Assembly (NCBI GenBank): GCA_030540225.1 | Contig: JAUNWQ010000013.1 | Location: 1-33,121, forward strand | Direction: 5' to 3' | Source of the DNA: Coriobacteriia bacterium | Lineage (GTDB): Bacteria; Actinomycetota; Coriobacteriia; Coriobacteriales; Eggerthellaceae | DNA length: 33,121 nucleotides | Shown here: in pieces, positions 1-7,832 of the stretch | Position numbering within the stretch: position 1 is the first letter of the stretch | Layout of the letters: each line of letters opens with the position of its first letter | Position numbers and translations under genes: made by a program | The notes under the pieces: model-generated | What the model was told of the DNA's origin: nothing | Databases searched by the model: none | Seen by the model: the letters and a program-made list of their open reading frames with translations, nothing else

Positions 1-69
1 TATAGTAAAGTGCTAACGGCATGCGCCAAGGTAGTCGAAGGATCAGAATTGGTCGCCAAAGGGGATTAG
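1..69 (+). CDS. rnpA: RNase P protein component, C-terminal end only (partial)
   Basis: An open frame enters from the window edge in frame 1 and ends at the TAG at 67-69, giving about 22 residues (ending in GSELVAKGD). It stops 2 bases before the yidD start. The rnpA-yidD-yidC order is highly conserved near bacterial origins, so this is most likely the tail of the RNase P protein, which helps the catalytic RNA mature tRNA 5' ends. The fragment is too short to show the family's RNR motif, so the call rests on position rather than sequence. Confidence 0.5.
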   Translation, partial: YSKVLTACAKVVEGSELVAKGD

Positions 70-71
70 CC

Positions 72-314
72 ATGGTCGATATGCGCAGTACGTTGAAGGG
101 GCTGCTGGTCAAGCTGGCTCTTCTCCTTATTAAGTTCTATCGTGCTGCCATCTCGCCGTTGTTCCCTTCCTGCTGCCGATTCACGCCGACGTGTTCGGAG
201 TACGCTCTGATTGCGTTTCGTCGCTACGGCTTCAAAAAGGGGTTTGTCCTCACTGCGAAGCGCATATTGAAGTGCCGTCCGGGAGGACCTTACGGATACG
301 ATCCTGTTCCGTAG
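72..314 (+). CDS. yidD: Membrane protein insertion efficiency factor YidD
   Basis: This 80-residue protein has the YidD signature: an N-terminal amphipathic/hydrophobic helix, then YRAAISPLFPSCCRFTPTCS, a YALIAF..YG segment and a C-terminal KCRPGGPYGYDPVP. The three cysteines and the final GYDPVP block are typical. YidD is thought to assist YidC-dependent insertion of inner-membrane proteins at the inner face of the membrane. The start chosen is ATG 72, which follows an AAAGGGG ribosome-binding site and the rnpA stop. An upstream in-frame ATG at 21 would overlap rnpA and adds a basic stretch unlike the family. The gene lies 30 bases before yidC, probably in one transcript. Confidence 0.93.
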   Translation: MVDMRSTLKGLLVKLALLLIKFYRAAISPLFPSCCRFTPTCSEYALIAFRRYGFKKGFVLTAKRILKCRPGGPYGYDPVP

Positions 315-344
315 GGTTCCCTTTGGAATATAGAAGGGAATGCT

Positions 345-1118
345 ATGTGGGAAGTCATTAAGGACTGGGTCTTCGACGTCATCCAGTTCTTCTACAATGG
401 CGTGGGCGACTGGGGTATGGCGATTATCATCATCACCATTATCTTCCGCATCATTGTTGCTCCGCTCGTTCACAAGTCGACGACTGCAAACTTCGCTATG
501 CAGAAGGTTCAGCCGCTGCTTCAGGAAATTCAGACGAAGTTCGCCGACGATCCCGTTCGCCAGCGCGAGGAGATGCAGCGCCTTTATGCGGAGACCAAGT
601 TCAATCCGCTTGCTGGCTGCCTCCCGATGCTCATTCAGATGCCTGTTTTCATCGCGCTGTATCAGGTGCTCTACAGCATGGTCGACCGTATGCCCGAAGG
701 CATGACGTATCAGTTCTACCATCTTGTACCTGACCTGACGAAGAATCCGGCAACGGCGATGGGCGAGGGTTTTATTGCCTTCATTCCCTATCTCATCCTT
801 ATGCTTGTATTCGCGTTTGTCACCTTTGCTCCTATGCTTCTTCAGCAGAAGAATAGCAAGGATCAGAATCAGAAACGCCAGATGCTCATGATGTCCGGCA
901 TTATGTCGCTGTTCATGCTCTGGATCTCCTGGTCCGCTCCCGCAGGCGTGCTTTTGTTCTGGGGCGCTTCTTCGGTCTTCGCGGTTATTCAGCAGCAGCT
1001 CACGATGCATTTCCTGAAGAAGAAGGACGCTGAGGAAGAGGCTGTCGCCGAGGTTGCGCCGGTGAAAATCGATGTTACCCGCAAGGTGAAGAAGCCTCGT
1101 CCCACCAAGAAGCGTTAA
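345..1118 (+). CDS. yidC: Membrane protein insertase YidC (short Gram-positive type)
   Basis: The 257-residue protein inserts and folds integral membrane proteins, alone or with SecYEG. It shows the YidC/Oxa1 core: a first membrane helix with the groove arginine (TIIFRIIVAPL, R about 35), a charged cytoplasmic hairpin (about 50-90), the conserved GCLPMLIQMPVFIALYQVL helix, and two further membrane segments near 145-165 and 178-205. The C-terminus (about 235-257) is strongly basic, as in YidC proteins that contact the ribosome. It lacks the large periplasmic P1 domain of Gram-negative YidC, and no lipobox is visible. The ribosome-binding site is GAAGGGA before ATG 345. A parS site follows directly after the stop. 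Confidence 0.95.
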   Translation: MWEVIKDWVFDVIQFFYNGVGDWGMAIIIITIIFRIIVAPLVHKSTTANFAMQKVQPLLQEIQTKFADDPVRQREEMQRLYAETKFNPLAGCLPMLIQMPVFIALYQVLYSMVDRMPEGMTYQFYHLVPDLTKNPATAMGEGFIAFIPYLILMLVFAFVTFAPMLLQQKNSKDQNQKRQMLMMSGIMSLFMLWISWSAPAGVLLFWGASSVFAVIQQQLTMHFLKKKDAEEEAVAEVAPVKIDVTRKVKKPRPTKKR

Positions 1119-1119
1119 T

Positions 1120-1135
1120 TGTTTCACGTGAAACA
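1120..1135. promoter_or_regulatory. parS centromere-like site 1
   Basis: This is a perfect copy of the 16-bp palindrome TGTTTCACGTGAAACA between yidC and khpB, directly before the khpB ribosome-binding site. It matches the well-known ParB binding site of Bacillus subtilis and relatives. ParB encoded at 3410-4507 is the expected ligand. Confidence 0.95.
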
Positions 1136-1147
1136 TGAGGAGTAGCT

Positions 1148-1639
1148 ATGAGTGAAGATCAGATCGAAGTCACAGAAGAAGAGCTCGACGCTATCGCCGA
1201 TACTGCTATTGCCGCTTTGCAGGACATCCTGAAATATTTCAACGTTGGCGAAGTGACGATCGATGAATATGAAGGTGACGAAGGTGAGCTTATCCTCGAT
1301 ATCACCGGCGACGATCTTGCAGTGCTGATCGGTCGACATGGCCGCACGCTCGACGCCTTGCAGTTCGTCGTTTCCGCTATCACCGTCCGTTCGATGGGCT
1401 TTCGCTATCCTGTCATCGTCGACGTCGAGGGATACAAGAGCCGTCAACGCGAGAAGCTCGAGTCGATCGCGCGCTCCACTGCCAATAAGGCCGCGAGCCA
1501 ACATCGCAGCGTGAAGATGCGACCGATGACTCCCTACGAGCGCCGAATCGTTCACATTGCACTTCGAGACGATGATCGCGTCGATACCGCTTCCGAGGGC
1601 GAAGGAAGCGCCCGGCATGTGGTAGTCGTTCCCCGTTAA
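1148..1639 (+). CDS. khpB: KH/R3H RNA-binding protein KhpB (Jag)
   Basis: The 163-residue protein is the SpoIIIJ-associated RNA-binding protein encoded beside yidC in many Gram-positives. An acidic leader (1-20) is followed by a KH domain with its GxxG loop in LIGRHGRTLDALQ (about 60-72). A C-terminal R3H domain carries RRIVHIAL with the Arg-x3-His pattern (about 131-138). The separate N-terminal Jag-N domain of longer homologues (roughly 200 residues or more) is absent. KhpB partners with KhpA in some species to bind small RNAs and mRNAs and to influence cell elongation. The start is ATG 1148 after AGGAG. A terminator follows. Confidence 0.92.
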   Translation: MSEDQIEVTEEELDAIADTAIAALQDILKYFNVGEVTIDEYEGDEGELILDITGDDLAVLIGRHGRTLDALQFVVSAITVRSMGFRYPVIVDVEGYKSRQREKLESIARSTANKAASQHRSVKMRPMTPYERRIVHIALRDDDRVDTASEGEGSARHVVVVPR

Positions 1640-1648
1640 AATTACTTG

Positions 1649-1688
1649 AAGCCGGGATGTTTCGAAGAGAAGCATCCCGGCTTTTTTG
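1649..1688 (+). terminator. Rho-independent terminator after khpB
   Basis: An 11-bp GC-rich stem (AAGCCGGGATG pairing with CATCCCGGCTT) is followed by a T-run. It closes the yidD-yidC-khpB transcript just before rsmG. Confidence 0.88.
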
Positions 1689-1703
1689 TTATAAGGAGTA
1701 AAA

Positions 1704-2348
1704 ATGGACGTCATCGAGCGTTACCTTGATGAGGTACTTGTAGCGAACGAGACCACTAACCTCACCCGGATCGTATCCCGTGAAAGTGCGGAGATCTTGC
1801 ATGTCGAAGATTCGCTTACAGGGCTGAAATACGTAAACGAGGCCCCTGATGGGCCTTATGTCGACTTAGGCACCGGCGGGGGATTTCCTGGGGTGCCGTT
1901 GGCTGTGCAAACGGGCCGAGACACCCTGCTTGTAGACTCGGTTAAAAAGAAGACTGCGATCATCCAAGGGATTGTGGACAAGTTGGGTATCAGCAACGTT
2001 TCCACTTATGCTGGCCGCATCGAAGATCTGGGTCGAGAGATGTCCTCTCATTTTGCTGTCGCCACAGCCCGCGCTCTTTCGCAGCTTCCTTCTTTGATGG
2101 AGCTTGCCTCTCCGCTCCTCTTCCAGGGCGGATTGCTTATATGCTATAAATCTCATCTTTCCGACGAGGAACGAGACCATGCGCTCTCTCTTGAGGATAA
2201 GCTGGGGTTGAAGTGTATTCATGAAGATACGTTCACGTTGTCGGACGGTGAAACGACTCGTTGTATGTTCGTGATGCAGAAGTTCAAGGATGCTGAAGTA
2301 AAATTGCCTCGCAAAACGGGCTTAGCTCAAAAACGTCCCTTGAAATAA
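1704..2348 (+). CDS. rsmG: 16S rRNA (guanine-N7) methyltransferase RsmG
   Basis: The 214-residue protein methylates G527 of 16S rRNA (E. coli numbering) at N7 using S-adenosylmethionine; loss in other species gives low-level streptomycin resistance. The family signature is clear: LTRI near the N-terminus, the SAM-binding loop VDLGTGGGFPGVPLA (about 52-66), LLVDSVKKKTAII (about 75-87) and ATARALSQLPSLMELASPLL (about 119-138). ATG 1704 follows AAGGAG (TATAAGGAGTAAAA). A parS site and the parA gene come next, the usual gidB-parA-parB order near the origin. Confidence 0.95.
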   Translation: MDVIERYLDEVLVANETTNLTRIVSRESAEILHVEDSLTGLKYVNEAPDGPYVDLGTGGGFPGVPLAVQTGRDTLLVDSVKKKTAIIQGIVDKLGISNVSTYAGRIEDLGREMSSHFAVATARALSQLPSLMELASPLLFQGGLLICYKSHLSDEERDHALSLEDKLGLKCIHEDTFTLSDGETTRCMFVMQKFKDAEVKLPRKTGLAQKRPLK

Positions 2349-2374
2349 TCGATTCTCGCAGAATCGTTACAGGA

Positions 2375-2390
2375 TGTTTCACGTGAAACA
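2375..2390. promoter_or_regulatory. parS site 2, upstream of parA
   Basis: A perfect TGTTTCACGTGAAACA palindrome lies 37 bases before the parA start. ParB bound here could load onto DNA and may also affect parAB transcription; the second point is inference from position. Confidence 0.95.
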
Positions 2391-2427
2391 TCTATACTTA
2401 ATCGAAGTTCAAGAAAGGGGGCCATAG

Positions 2428-3417
2428 GTGGGTTGGTTCGATAGTCTAAAACGTGAAAGAAAAGAAGCTCAGGCTGTCACTGAAATTAAAGAACCGATTG
2501 TTGAGTCGGTTCCTACCGTGGATAACAGTGAGGAAGCGGTGGAGGAGGAGTATCAGGTGATCGAAAGGGAGCCTGCTCCTCAAATTGAAGACCAGTCCCG
2601 CACGGTGCCCGTGAAAACCTACGCCGAAAAGAAGGCAGTGACCCACGTTGTGGGGCAGACAAAGGTTATCGCGATTATCAATCAAAAAGGTGGCGTTGGA
2701 AAATCAACGACGGCTATTAATCTCTCGGCAGCACTTGGGGAGATGGGAAAGCAGGTTCTTCTTATCGACCTCGACCCGCAGGGTAATTCTTCGAGCGGTT
2801 TAGGTGTTGAGAAGAACAGGGTTTCCCGCTGTATTTACGATGCGCTTCTTAACGATATTCCTCTGACCGACATCATCATTCCCGATGTGTCGAAGGGGCT
2901 CGATGTCGTTCCGGCAACAATCAATTTGGCCGGCGCCGAGGTTGAACTGGTTTCGGAAATGGCTCGCGAGAATCGATTGAAAGATGCTATCGGTCCGATG
3001 CGCGGGCGCTACGATTACGTATTTATCGACTGCCCGCCTTCGCTTGGCTTGCTTACGATTAACGCGCTTGTTGCTGCCGATAAGCTGCTTATTCCCATTC
3101 AGTGCGAGTTCTATGCATTGGAAGGTGTGACAAAACTTCTCGACTCGATGAAACGTGTCAAATCGCGCCTCAATCCGTCGCTCGATATCTACGGTGTTCT
3201 CCTTACGATGTCCGATAACCGCACGACGCTTTCGCGTCAGGTTTCCGATGAGGTCCGTCGTTATTTCGGGAAAATTGTCTTCGAGACCTCCATCCCGCGT
3301 ACGGTGAAGCTTTCCGAGGCTCCCAGTTTTGGGCAGCCGATTACACAGTATGACCCGACGGGTAAAGGTGCCCAGTCATATATCGATCTCGCGAAGGAAG
3401 TGATTTCCCGTGGCTAA
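2428..3417 (+). CDS. parA: Chromosome-partitioning ATPase ParA (Soj) with an N-terminal extension
   Basis: The 329-residue protein is the ATPase partner of ParB in origin segregation. The deviant Walker A motif QKGGVGKSTTAINLSAALG lies at about 86-104, followed by LLIDLDPQGNSSSGLG and FIDCPPSLGLLTINAL. These are hallmarks of the MinD/ParA family. The start is GTG 2428 after AAAGGGG. Unusually, about 78 acidic, low-complexity residues precede the ATPase core (the first 20 include GWFDSLKRERKEAQ); typical Soj proteins of about 255 residues begin almost at the core. The extension may bind a polar or other partner, but its role is unknown. The gene overlaps parB by 8 bases, implying coupled translation. 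Confidence 0.94.
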   Translation: MGWFDSLKRERKEAQAVTEIKEPIVESVPTVDNSEEAVEEEYQVIEREPAPQIEDQSRTVPVKTYAEKKAVTHVVGQTKVIAIINQKGGVGKSTTAINLSAALGEMGKQVLLIDLDPQGNSSSGLGVEKNRVSRCIYDALLNDIPLTDIIIPDVSKGLDVVPATINLAGAEVELVSEMARENRLKDAIGPMRGRYDYVFIDCPPSLGLLTINALVAADKLLIPIQCEFYALEGVTKLLDSMKRVKSRLNPSLDIYGVLLTMSDNRTTLSRQVSDEVRRYFGKIVFETSIPRTVKLSEAPSFGQPITQYDPTGKGAQSYIDLAKEVISRG

Positions 3418-4507
3418 ATCCACGAAAGGCGGCTTAGGTCGCGGATTAGATGCTCTTCTTGGCTCGTATGAGGATACCGTTAAAACCGCTCCGGCTCCCG
3501 CTCCTGCAGCTCGTCCAGCTCAGATCCCCGTCCCCTCCCAGCGTCGTTTGGAGGAAGAGGAAGTGCTCGAGCGCGAGGAAATTAACGAGACCTATCCTGA
3601 GGACAACATCCATATCAAAGGGGTTGTCCAGCGTCGTGCTGCCGTTCAAGCTCCCGCTCCTGCAGCTGCGAACGAAGTTGTCTCCCATGAACCTTCACCA
3701 CGCGTCGTGGAAAAGGTTTCGAATGAGGTTCCCATCGACTCGGTCCGCCCGAACCCCGATCAGCCTCGAACCCAATTCAAGAAGGAAGAGCTTCAGGAGC
3801 TTTCATCCTCTATCGAGGCTCACGGTCTCCTGCAGCCTATTCTTGTGAGGAAAACGGGCGCGGATACGTACGAGATTATCGCTGGCGAGCGTCGTTGGCA
3901 GGCATGCAAGATGGCAGGCCTTAAGAAGATTCCCATCTGCATCAAAGAAGCTGACGACGATAACTCGCTTGAGCTTGCACTTATCGAGAATATTCAGCGC
4001 TCGAACCTGAATCCTATCGAGGAAGCATACGGATATCGTCGCCTTATGGAGCGCCGCAACATGACGCAGTCCGAGGTTGCGCAGGTGATGTCCAAGGGTC
4101 GTTCCACGGTGGCCAATGCGCTTCGTTTGCTTGATCTTCCCGAGCGCGCCCAACAGCTGCTGTTTGAGGAGAAGATCACTGCCGGTCATGCGCGTGCCAT
4201 TCTCTCCATTCCCTCGAAGGAAGGGCGCGAGAAGCTGACGCAGAAGCTTGTCGATGAGAAGCTATCAGTTCGCGAGACGGAGGCAATCGCCCGCCTGCTC
4301 TCAGGTAAGAAAGATTCAGCCGAGTCGACGCCGCGCACGCCGACGCCCGCAGCGTTCAAGTCGGTTGCCAAATCGTTGCGCCGCACGTTCGGGACCAACG
4401 TACGCGTCAAGACGGTGAAGGGTAAGAACAAGATTGAGATCGAGTTCAAGGATGAAGAAGATCTTGAGCGCATCTTCAAGGAAATGACCTCCTCTCATGA
4501 CATGTAA
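3410..4507 (+). CDS. parB: Chromosome-partitioning protein ParB (Spo0J)
   Basis: The 365-residue protein is the parS-binding CTPase clamp that forms the centromere complex. After the usual start (KGGLGRGLDALLG) comes a Pro/Ala-rich linker, longer than average (about 25-105). The ParB N-terminal domain follows (RPNPDQPRTQF at 113-123), with the CTP-binding AGERRWQACK at about 158-167 and IENIQRSNLNPIEEA at 192-206. The helix-turn-helix is MTQSEVAQVMSKGRSTVANA (about 218-237), and a basic dimerisation domain ends the protein. The GTG start at 3410 lies within the end of parA. Seven cognate parS sites are present in this window. Confidence 0.95.
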   Translation: MAKSTKGGLGRGLDALLGSYEDTVKTAPAPAPAARPAQIPVPSQRRLEEEEVLEREEINETYPEDNIHIKGVVQRRAAVQAPAPAAANEVVSHEPSPRVVEKVSNEVPIDSVRPNPDQPRTQFKKEELQELSSSIEAHGLLQPILVRKTGADTYEIIAGERRWQACKMAGLKKIPICIKEADDDNSLELALIENIQRSNLNPIEEAYGYRRLMERRNMTQSEVAQVMSKGRSTVANALRLLDLPERAQQLLFEEKITAGHARAILSIPSKEGREKLTQKLVDEKLSVRETEAIARLLSGKKDSAESTPRTPTPAAFKSVAKSLRRTFGTNVRVKTVKGKNKIEIEFKDEEDLERIFKEMTSSHDM

Positions 4508-4541
4508 GGAGAGATAAGCTTCTCCCCTGAATATCGAGTCG

Positions 4542-4585
4542 AAAAAAGCTCCCTCGTCTCCTAGATTGGACGAGGGAGTTTTTTT
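4542..4585 (+). terminator. Terminator after parB
   Basis: A 10-bp stem (CTCCCTCGTC with GACGAGGGAG) is flanked by six A on the left and a T7 run on the right. It can therefore act on both strands, but it most naturally ends the parAB transcript. Confidence 0.9.
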
Positions 4586-4620
4586 GACCCAAGCTAGTAA
4601 AAGGATACCTTCTTGGGGCA

Positions 4621-4659
4621 GAAAAAGAGAGGTCGCCGACTTCTGCCGATGACCTCTCT
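4621..4659 (-). terminator. Terminator of the minus-strand lipoprotein gene
   Basis: In minus-strand RNA a 9-bp outer stem (AGAGAGGTC with GACCTCTCT) plus inner pairs is followed by TTTTTC. The hairpin closely resembles the one at 5591-5628. Confidence 0.8.
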
Positions 4660-4733
4660 AAACTTGTTCCTTCATCGTCTCCCTACAAAATCATGATTTG
4701 ACCTTATAGGGAGAAGTGATGCAGGGGGGGTCG

Positions 4734-5372
4734 CTACTTGGCTTCCCAGGGTTTCAGGTTATTGTCTGCAGCGAACTTTTCGACAGTCGTGTCCATGCCA
4801 GCCTTATGGGCAGCGTCGTAGTCCGTTGCGAATTCGACGCCCTCGAGGAAGGTCTTGATAGTGGTATCATCGAGCGTCGTCTCGTACAGGGTAACTTCAG
4901 CGTACAGCCCTTCGGCGATATCCGTGTAAAGAACCACGCTTGGTTGCTTGTTCCAAGTGAAGTTAAGCGTCTTCCATGTGTATTTGCCCAGTTTGATATC
5001 GTCGCCCGCGGTGTATTTGTCTTTTGCTGCGGCTTTATCAAACTGTTCCTGGGCGCTACCCTCGTCGATTTCGATATCAACGATCTTGTCGGGGTTCTCA
5101 ATATTGCGGAACTCGACAATGTTGAGCGGAGAGCTGTTGCCGTTGGGGCCCGTTAGTCCGTAGCCTTCGGGCATCTCGCCCTTAAACATGTAGAAGTCGA
5201 CATCTTTGCTCTCTTCCTGCGCGGTCGGGGCCGTTTTCTCGCTCGATGCAGCGCTGTTGTTTGATGCGGCGCTGTCGGTCGATGAGGACTGGCCACCACC
5301 GCAGGCGGTAAGGCCGAGGCAAAGGGCGATTGTTGAGGCAGCAATTACGATGGTTTTGGTGATAGATCTCAC
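4734..5372 (-). CDS. Putative lipoprotein of unknown function
   Basis: This 212-residue protein begins with a lipoprotein signal peptide: basic RSITK, a hydrophobic core, then the lipobox LTAC with Cys at about residue 24. A Ser/Asn-rich linker (about 27-55) separates it from a soluble domain (about 60-212) rich in Thr, Asp and aromatic residues. It would be anchored on the outer face of the membrane. The start chosen is GTG 5372, preceded by AAGGAG; an in-frame ATG at 5456 would put 28 unlikely residues before the signal peptide. No family was recognised. It is a single gene convergent with parB and has its own terminator. Confidence 0.8.
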   Translation of the reverse strand: MRSITKTIVIAASTIALCLGLTACGGGQSSSTDSAASNNSAASSEKTAPTAQEESKDVDFYMFKGEMPEGYGLTGPNGNSSPLNIVEFRNIENPDKIVDIEIDEGSAQEQFDKAAAKDKYTAGDDIKLGKYTWKTLNFTWNKQPSVVLYTDIAEGLYAEVTLYETTLDDTTIKTFLEGVEFATDYDAAHKAGMDTTVEKFAADNNLKPWEAK

Positions 5373-5683
5373 GAGCTCCACACTCCTTCTTGTTGGTAGA
5401 TAAACCCTTGAAATTTCGCTACCTGACAACGTATTTTCAACTTGGGTAAAGAACAACTCAGCGAAGTCTCATTTTTCATACACTTTTGGTTCCTCATGGC
5501 TATTTTTCAAAGGCAAGGCTTGGGGTTTTCTCAGTCTTGGGTGAACATCAGTTTTCGTGCGAAGCATTCAAGTTCCGTATAAAGAACGAAGGGTAAATAA
5601 AAGGCCGCCGACTACTGTCGACGACCTTAGTAAGGCATTTCTATCAGCTAGGAGAAACTTAAAGGAATGGGATCCACGCTCAA
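5373..5683. other. Intergenic region upstream of the lipoprotein gene
   Basis: This 311-base stretch holds the lipoprotein ribosome-binding site and presumably its promoter near 5400-5460. A TTGTCA-like -35 is visible, but no convincing -10 was fixed. The terminator of rlmN is at 5591-5628. No further gene was seen on either strand. Confidence 0.6.
5591..5628 (-). terminator. Terminator of rlmN
   Basis: In minus-strand RNA a 12-bp stem, with two G-U wobbles, closes on a 4-base AGTA loop and is followed by TTTTATTT. On the plus strand the wobbles become C-A mismatches, so the hairpin is strand-specific. Confidence 0.82.
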
Positions 5684-6721
5684 TTATTGGTTGACCTGTT
5701 TGTTTTTCAGTTGTCCGCAGGCGCCGGCAATATCGGAGCCGCGCGACGAGCGAAGTGTTGCTTCGATGTGGTGCTTCTCGAGCGAATCGAGCCAGTGTTT
5801 GACCGTCTTCTGGGAAGTCGCCGCGAAATAACTACCCTCGATATCATTCATGGGAAGAATGTTCACGTGGCAAAGCAGGCCTCTGCAATATTTGATGAGG
5901 GCGTCGAGATCTTCCTGGGTGTCGTTGACATCCTGGATAAGGAGATACTCGAAGGTCACACGACGATTCGTCTTCTCGATATAGCGTTCGAGGGAGGAGC
6001 GCAGGCTTTTCAAGGATTGGCGTGCAACATGCGGCATGATCTCGTTGCGAATCGGCTGGATTGCGGAATGGAGTGAAACCGCCAACGTGAATTGCTCGGG
6101 TTCGTTCGAGAACTGCTTAATGCCGTCGAGCATGCCGCATGTCGATACCGCAATGCGGCGTGCGCCGATATTGAGACCCTTCTTGTCGTTCATGATGCGC
6201 AGCGCGGCAAGTACGTTGTCGTAGTTGAGGAAAGGTTCCCCTTGGCCCATGCCTACGACGTTTGATACGCGCCGTCCGAAGTCTTCTTCTACAAAGTAGA
6301 CTTGATCGACGATTTCACCGATGGTGAGGTTGCGGGTGAACCCTTCGTGGCCTGTAGCACAGAAGACGCACTCCATAGGGCAGCCGACTTGAGTCGAGAA
6401 GCATACGGTGAGCCGCTCGCGTGAGGCATCGGCAGGAATTCCGACTGTCTCGACAAGTGCACCGTCGGAGAGCTTGAGCACGTACTTTCGCGTTCCGTCA
6501 GTGGATTCCTGCTTGTCAACAACCTTGGGTGTAGACAACGAAAATCGGCTTGCAAGCTCCTCTCGCAGCGCGAGCGAGAGGTTCGTCATTTTATCAAACG
6601 AGTCGACATGCTTGTACCAGAGCCACTCATAGATTTGCTTTGCGCGGAATGCAGGTTGACCCAGCTCTTTCATAGCTTGCTGAAGACCCTGCATATCGTA
6701 TGTTTTGATGTCTGTATTCAT
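5684..6721 (-). CDS. rlmN: Dual-specificity 23S rRNA/tRNA C2-adenosine methyltransferase RlmN
   Basis: The 345-residue radical-SAM enzyme methylates C2 of A2503 in 23S rRNA and A37 of some tRNAs. The [4Fe-4S]-binding CxxxCxxC is CPMECVFC (Cys about 114, 118, 121), set in VCFSTQVGCPMECVFCATG. The GMGQGEPFLNYDNV loop and the C-terminal GACGQL with the catalytic cysteine (about 335) are present. Length is normal for RlmN. The start chosen is ATG 6721. Another in-frame ATG at 6730 overlaps a TATAAT -10 box on the same strand, so it is probably not transcribed. No Shine-Dalgarno sequence precedes either, suggesting a leaderless message. Confidence 0.94.
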   Translation of the reverse strand: MNTDIKTYDMQGLQQAMKELGQPAFRAKQIYEWLWYKHVDSFDKMTNLSLALREELASRFSLSTPKVVDKQESTDGTRKYVLKLSDGALVETVGIPADASRERLTVCFSTQVGCPMECVFCATGHEGFTRNLTIGEIVDQVYFVEEDFGRRVSNVVGMGQGEPFLNYDNVLAALRIMNDKKGLNIGARRIAVSTCGMLDGIKQFSNEPEQFTLAVSLHSAIQPIRNEIMPHVARQSLKSLRSSLERYIEKTNRRVTFEYLLIQDVNDTQEDLDALIKYCRGLLCHVNILPMNDIEGSYFAATSQKTVKHWLDSLEKHHIEATLRSSRGSDIAGACGQLKNKQVNQ

Positions 6722-6728
6722 AAGTGGC

Positions 6729-6749
6729 ATTATAAGTCATTGCTATACT
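6729..6749. promoter_or_regulatory. Divergent rlmN / ddl promoters
   Basis: On the minus strand a perfect TATAAT occupies 6734-6729, about 7 bases before the rlmN ATG at 6721. On the plus strand an extended -10 element, TGCTATACT, lies at 6741-6749, upstream of ddl. No good -35 was found for either. The two elements lie within 20 bp, so the polymerases would compete. Confidence 0.5.
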
Positions 6750-6786
6750 GAAGCGAGAGATTGACGCGCGATGAAGGGGAGATATC

Positions 6787-7743
6787 ATGCCGAGCGCTTT
6801 CGATACGTCAACATGCCGCGTTGCATTGCTTTCCGGCGGCACGAGCGGAGAACGGGAAATTTCGCTTGCGTCAGGAAAAGGTGCCCTTGCGGCATTGCAA
6901 GAGGCGGGGTTTCCCGTCCAATGCTTCGATCCCGCCAAGAAAGAAGATTTGATTGCTCTGATTGATGGCAACTTCGACGTAGCGTTTCTTTGCCTGCACG
7001 GTCGCAAAGGGGAAGACGGCGTGATTCAAGGCTTCCTGGAGACGATCGGCCTTCCTTATATCGGGCCTGGCGTATGGTCGAGCGCGACGGCTATAAACAA
7101 GGCTCGTTCTAAAGAATTTTATCGTCTCGCGGGCGTTCCAACGGCTCCTTCGATGACGATTTCATCCAACGATTCACTTGATATTGCTTCCATCATCGCG
7201 CAAATCGGTACCCATGTGGTGGTCAAGCCTGCAACCGAGGGTAGCTCAATCGGGATTTCGATTGTTGATACTCGCGAAGCTCTGGAGAAGGCTATCGCTG
7301 AAGCATTCGAACATGACAGTGAAATTGTGGTTGAGAAGTTCGTGCAGGGGCGTGAGTTCACTGTTGCGGTTATTGGCAATGACAAGCCGCGCGCGCTTCC
7401 CATCATTGAGATTATTGCCCAAAAGGGTGAATTCTACGATTTTGAATCGAAGTATGCCGCTGGTGGTTCGAAGCATATCTGCCCTGCGGAGCTTTCGGGA
7501 GAGGACGCGGAGACTATTAAGCGTGAAGCCGTCGCTGCACATAAGGCACTTTCGTGCGAGGGCGTTTCCCGCACTGACTTCATCCTCGATGATGAGGGCA
7601 AGCCGTGGGCGCTTGAGACCAACACGATCCCTGGCATGACGGAGACTTCGCTTCTCCCCGACGCTGCGGCAGCGGCGGGCATTCCCTTCCCCCAGCTGTG
7701 CACGATGTTGATCGAGTATGCACTTGAGCGGAGCGGCCGATAA
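6787..7743 (+). CDS. ddl: D-alanine--D-alanine ligase
   Basis: The 318-residue ATP-grasp enzyme makes the D-Ala-D-Ala dipeptide for peptidoglycan. Seen in order: ALLSGGTSGEREISLASG (about 13-30), FLCLHGRKGEDGVIQGFLE (about 66-84), VVVKPATEGSSIGIS (about 143-157), YDFESKYAAGGSKHICPA (about 217-234) and LETNTIPGMTETSLLP (about 277-292). The tyrosine in the KY segment is kept, as in D-Ala-D-Ala ligases rather than Van-type D-lactate ligases. ATG 6787 follows AAGGGGAG. It is monocistronic, with a terminator downstream. Confidence 0.94.
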   Translation: MPSAFDTSTCRVALLSGGTSGEREISLASGKGALAALQEAGFPVQCFDPAKKEDLIALIDGNFDVAFLCLHGRKGEDGVIQGFLETIGLPYIGPGVWSSATAINKARSKEFYRLAGVPTAPSMTISSNDSLDIASIIAQIGTHVVVKPATEGSSIGISIVDTREALEKAIAEAFEHDSEIVVEKFVQGREFTVAVIGNDKPRALPIIEIIAQKGEFYDFESKYAAGGSKHICPAELSGEDAETIKREAVAAHKALSCEGVSRTDFILDDEGKPWALETNTIPGMTETSLLPDAAAAAGIPFPQLCTMLIEYALERSGR

Positions 7744-7786
7744 AGCCTTTGTTGGGCGTTAGGAATATCGTTGATCGAGCATGAGG

Positions 7787-7822
7787 CAGCGCAGTGTGAT
7801 TTCGTTCGCACTGCGCTGTTTG
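7787..7822 (+). terminator. Probable terminator between ddl and the convergent gene
   Basis: A perfect 10-bp stem (CAGCGCAGTG with CACTGCGCTG) with a 12-base loop lies between convergent stop codons. The T-tract on the plus strand is short (TTT), so its strength is uncertain. Confidence 0.6.
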
Positions 7823-7832
7823 CGGTGAAGGG

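Noticed and set aside
2349..2427. oriC / DnaA-box cluster beside parA
   Set aside because: No DnaA-box series or AT-rich unwinding region is visible in the gap; only a parS site was found.
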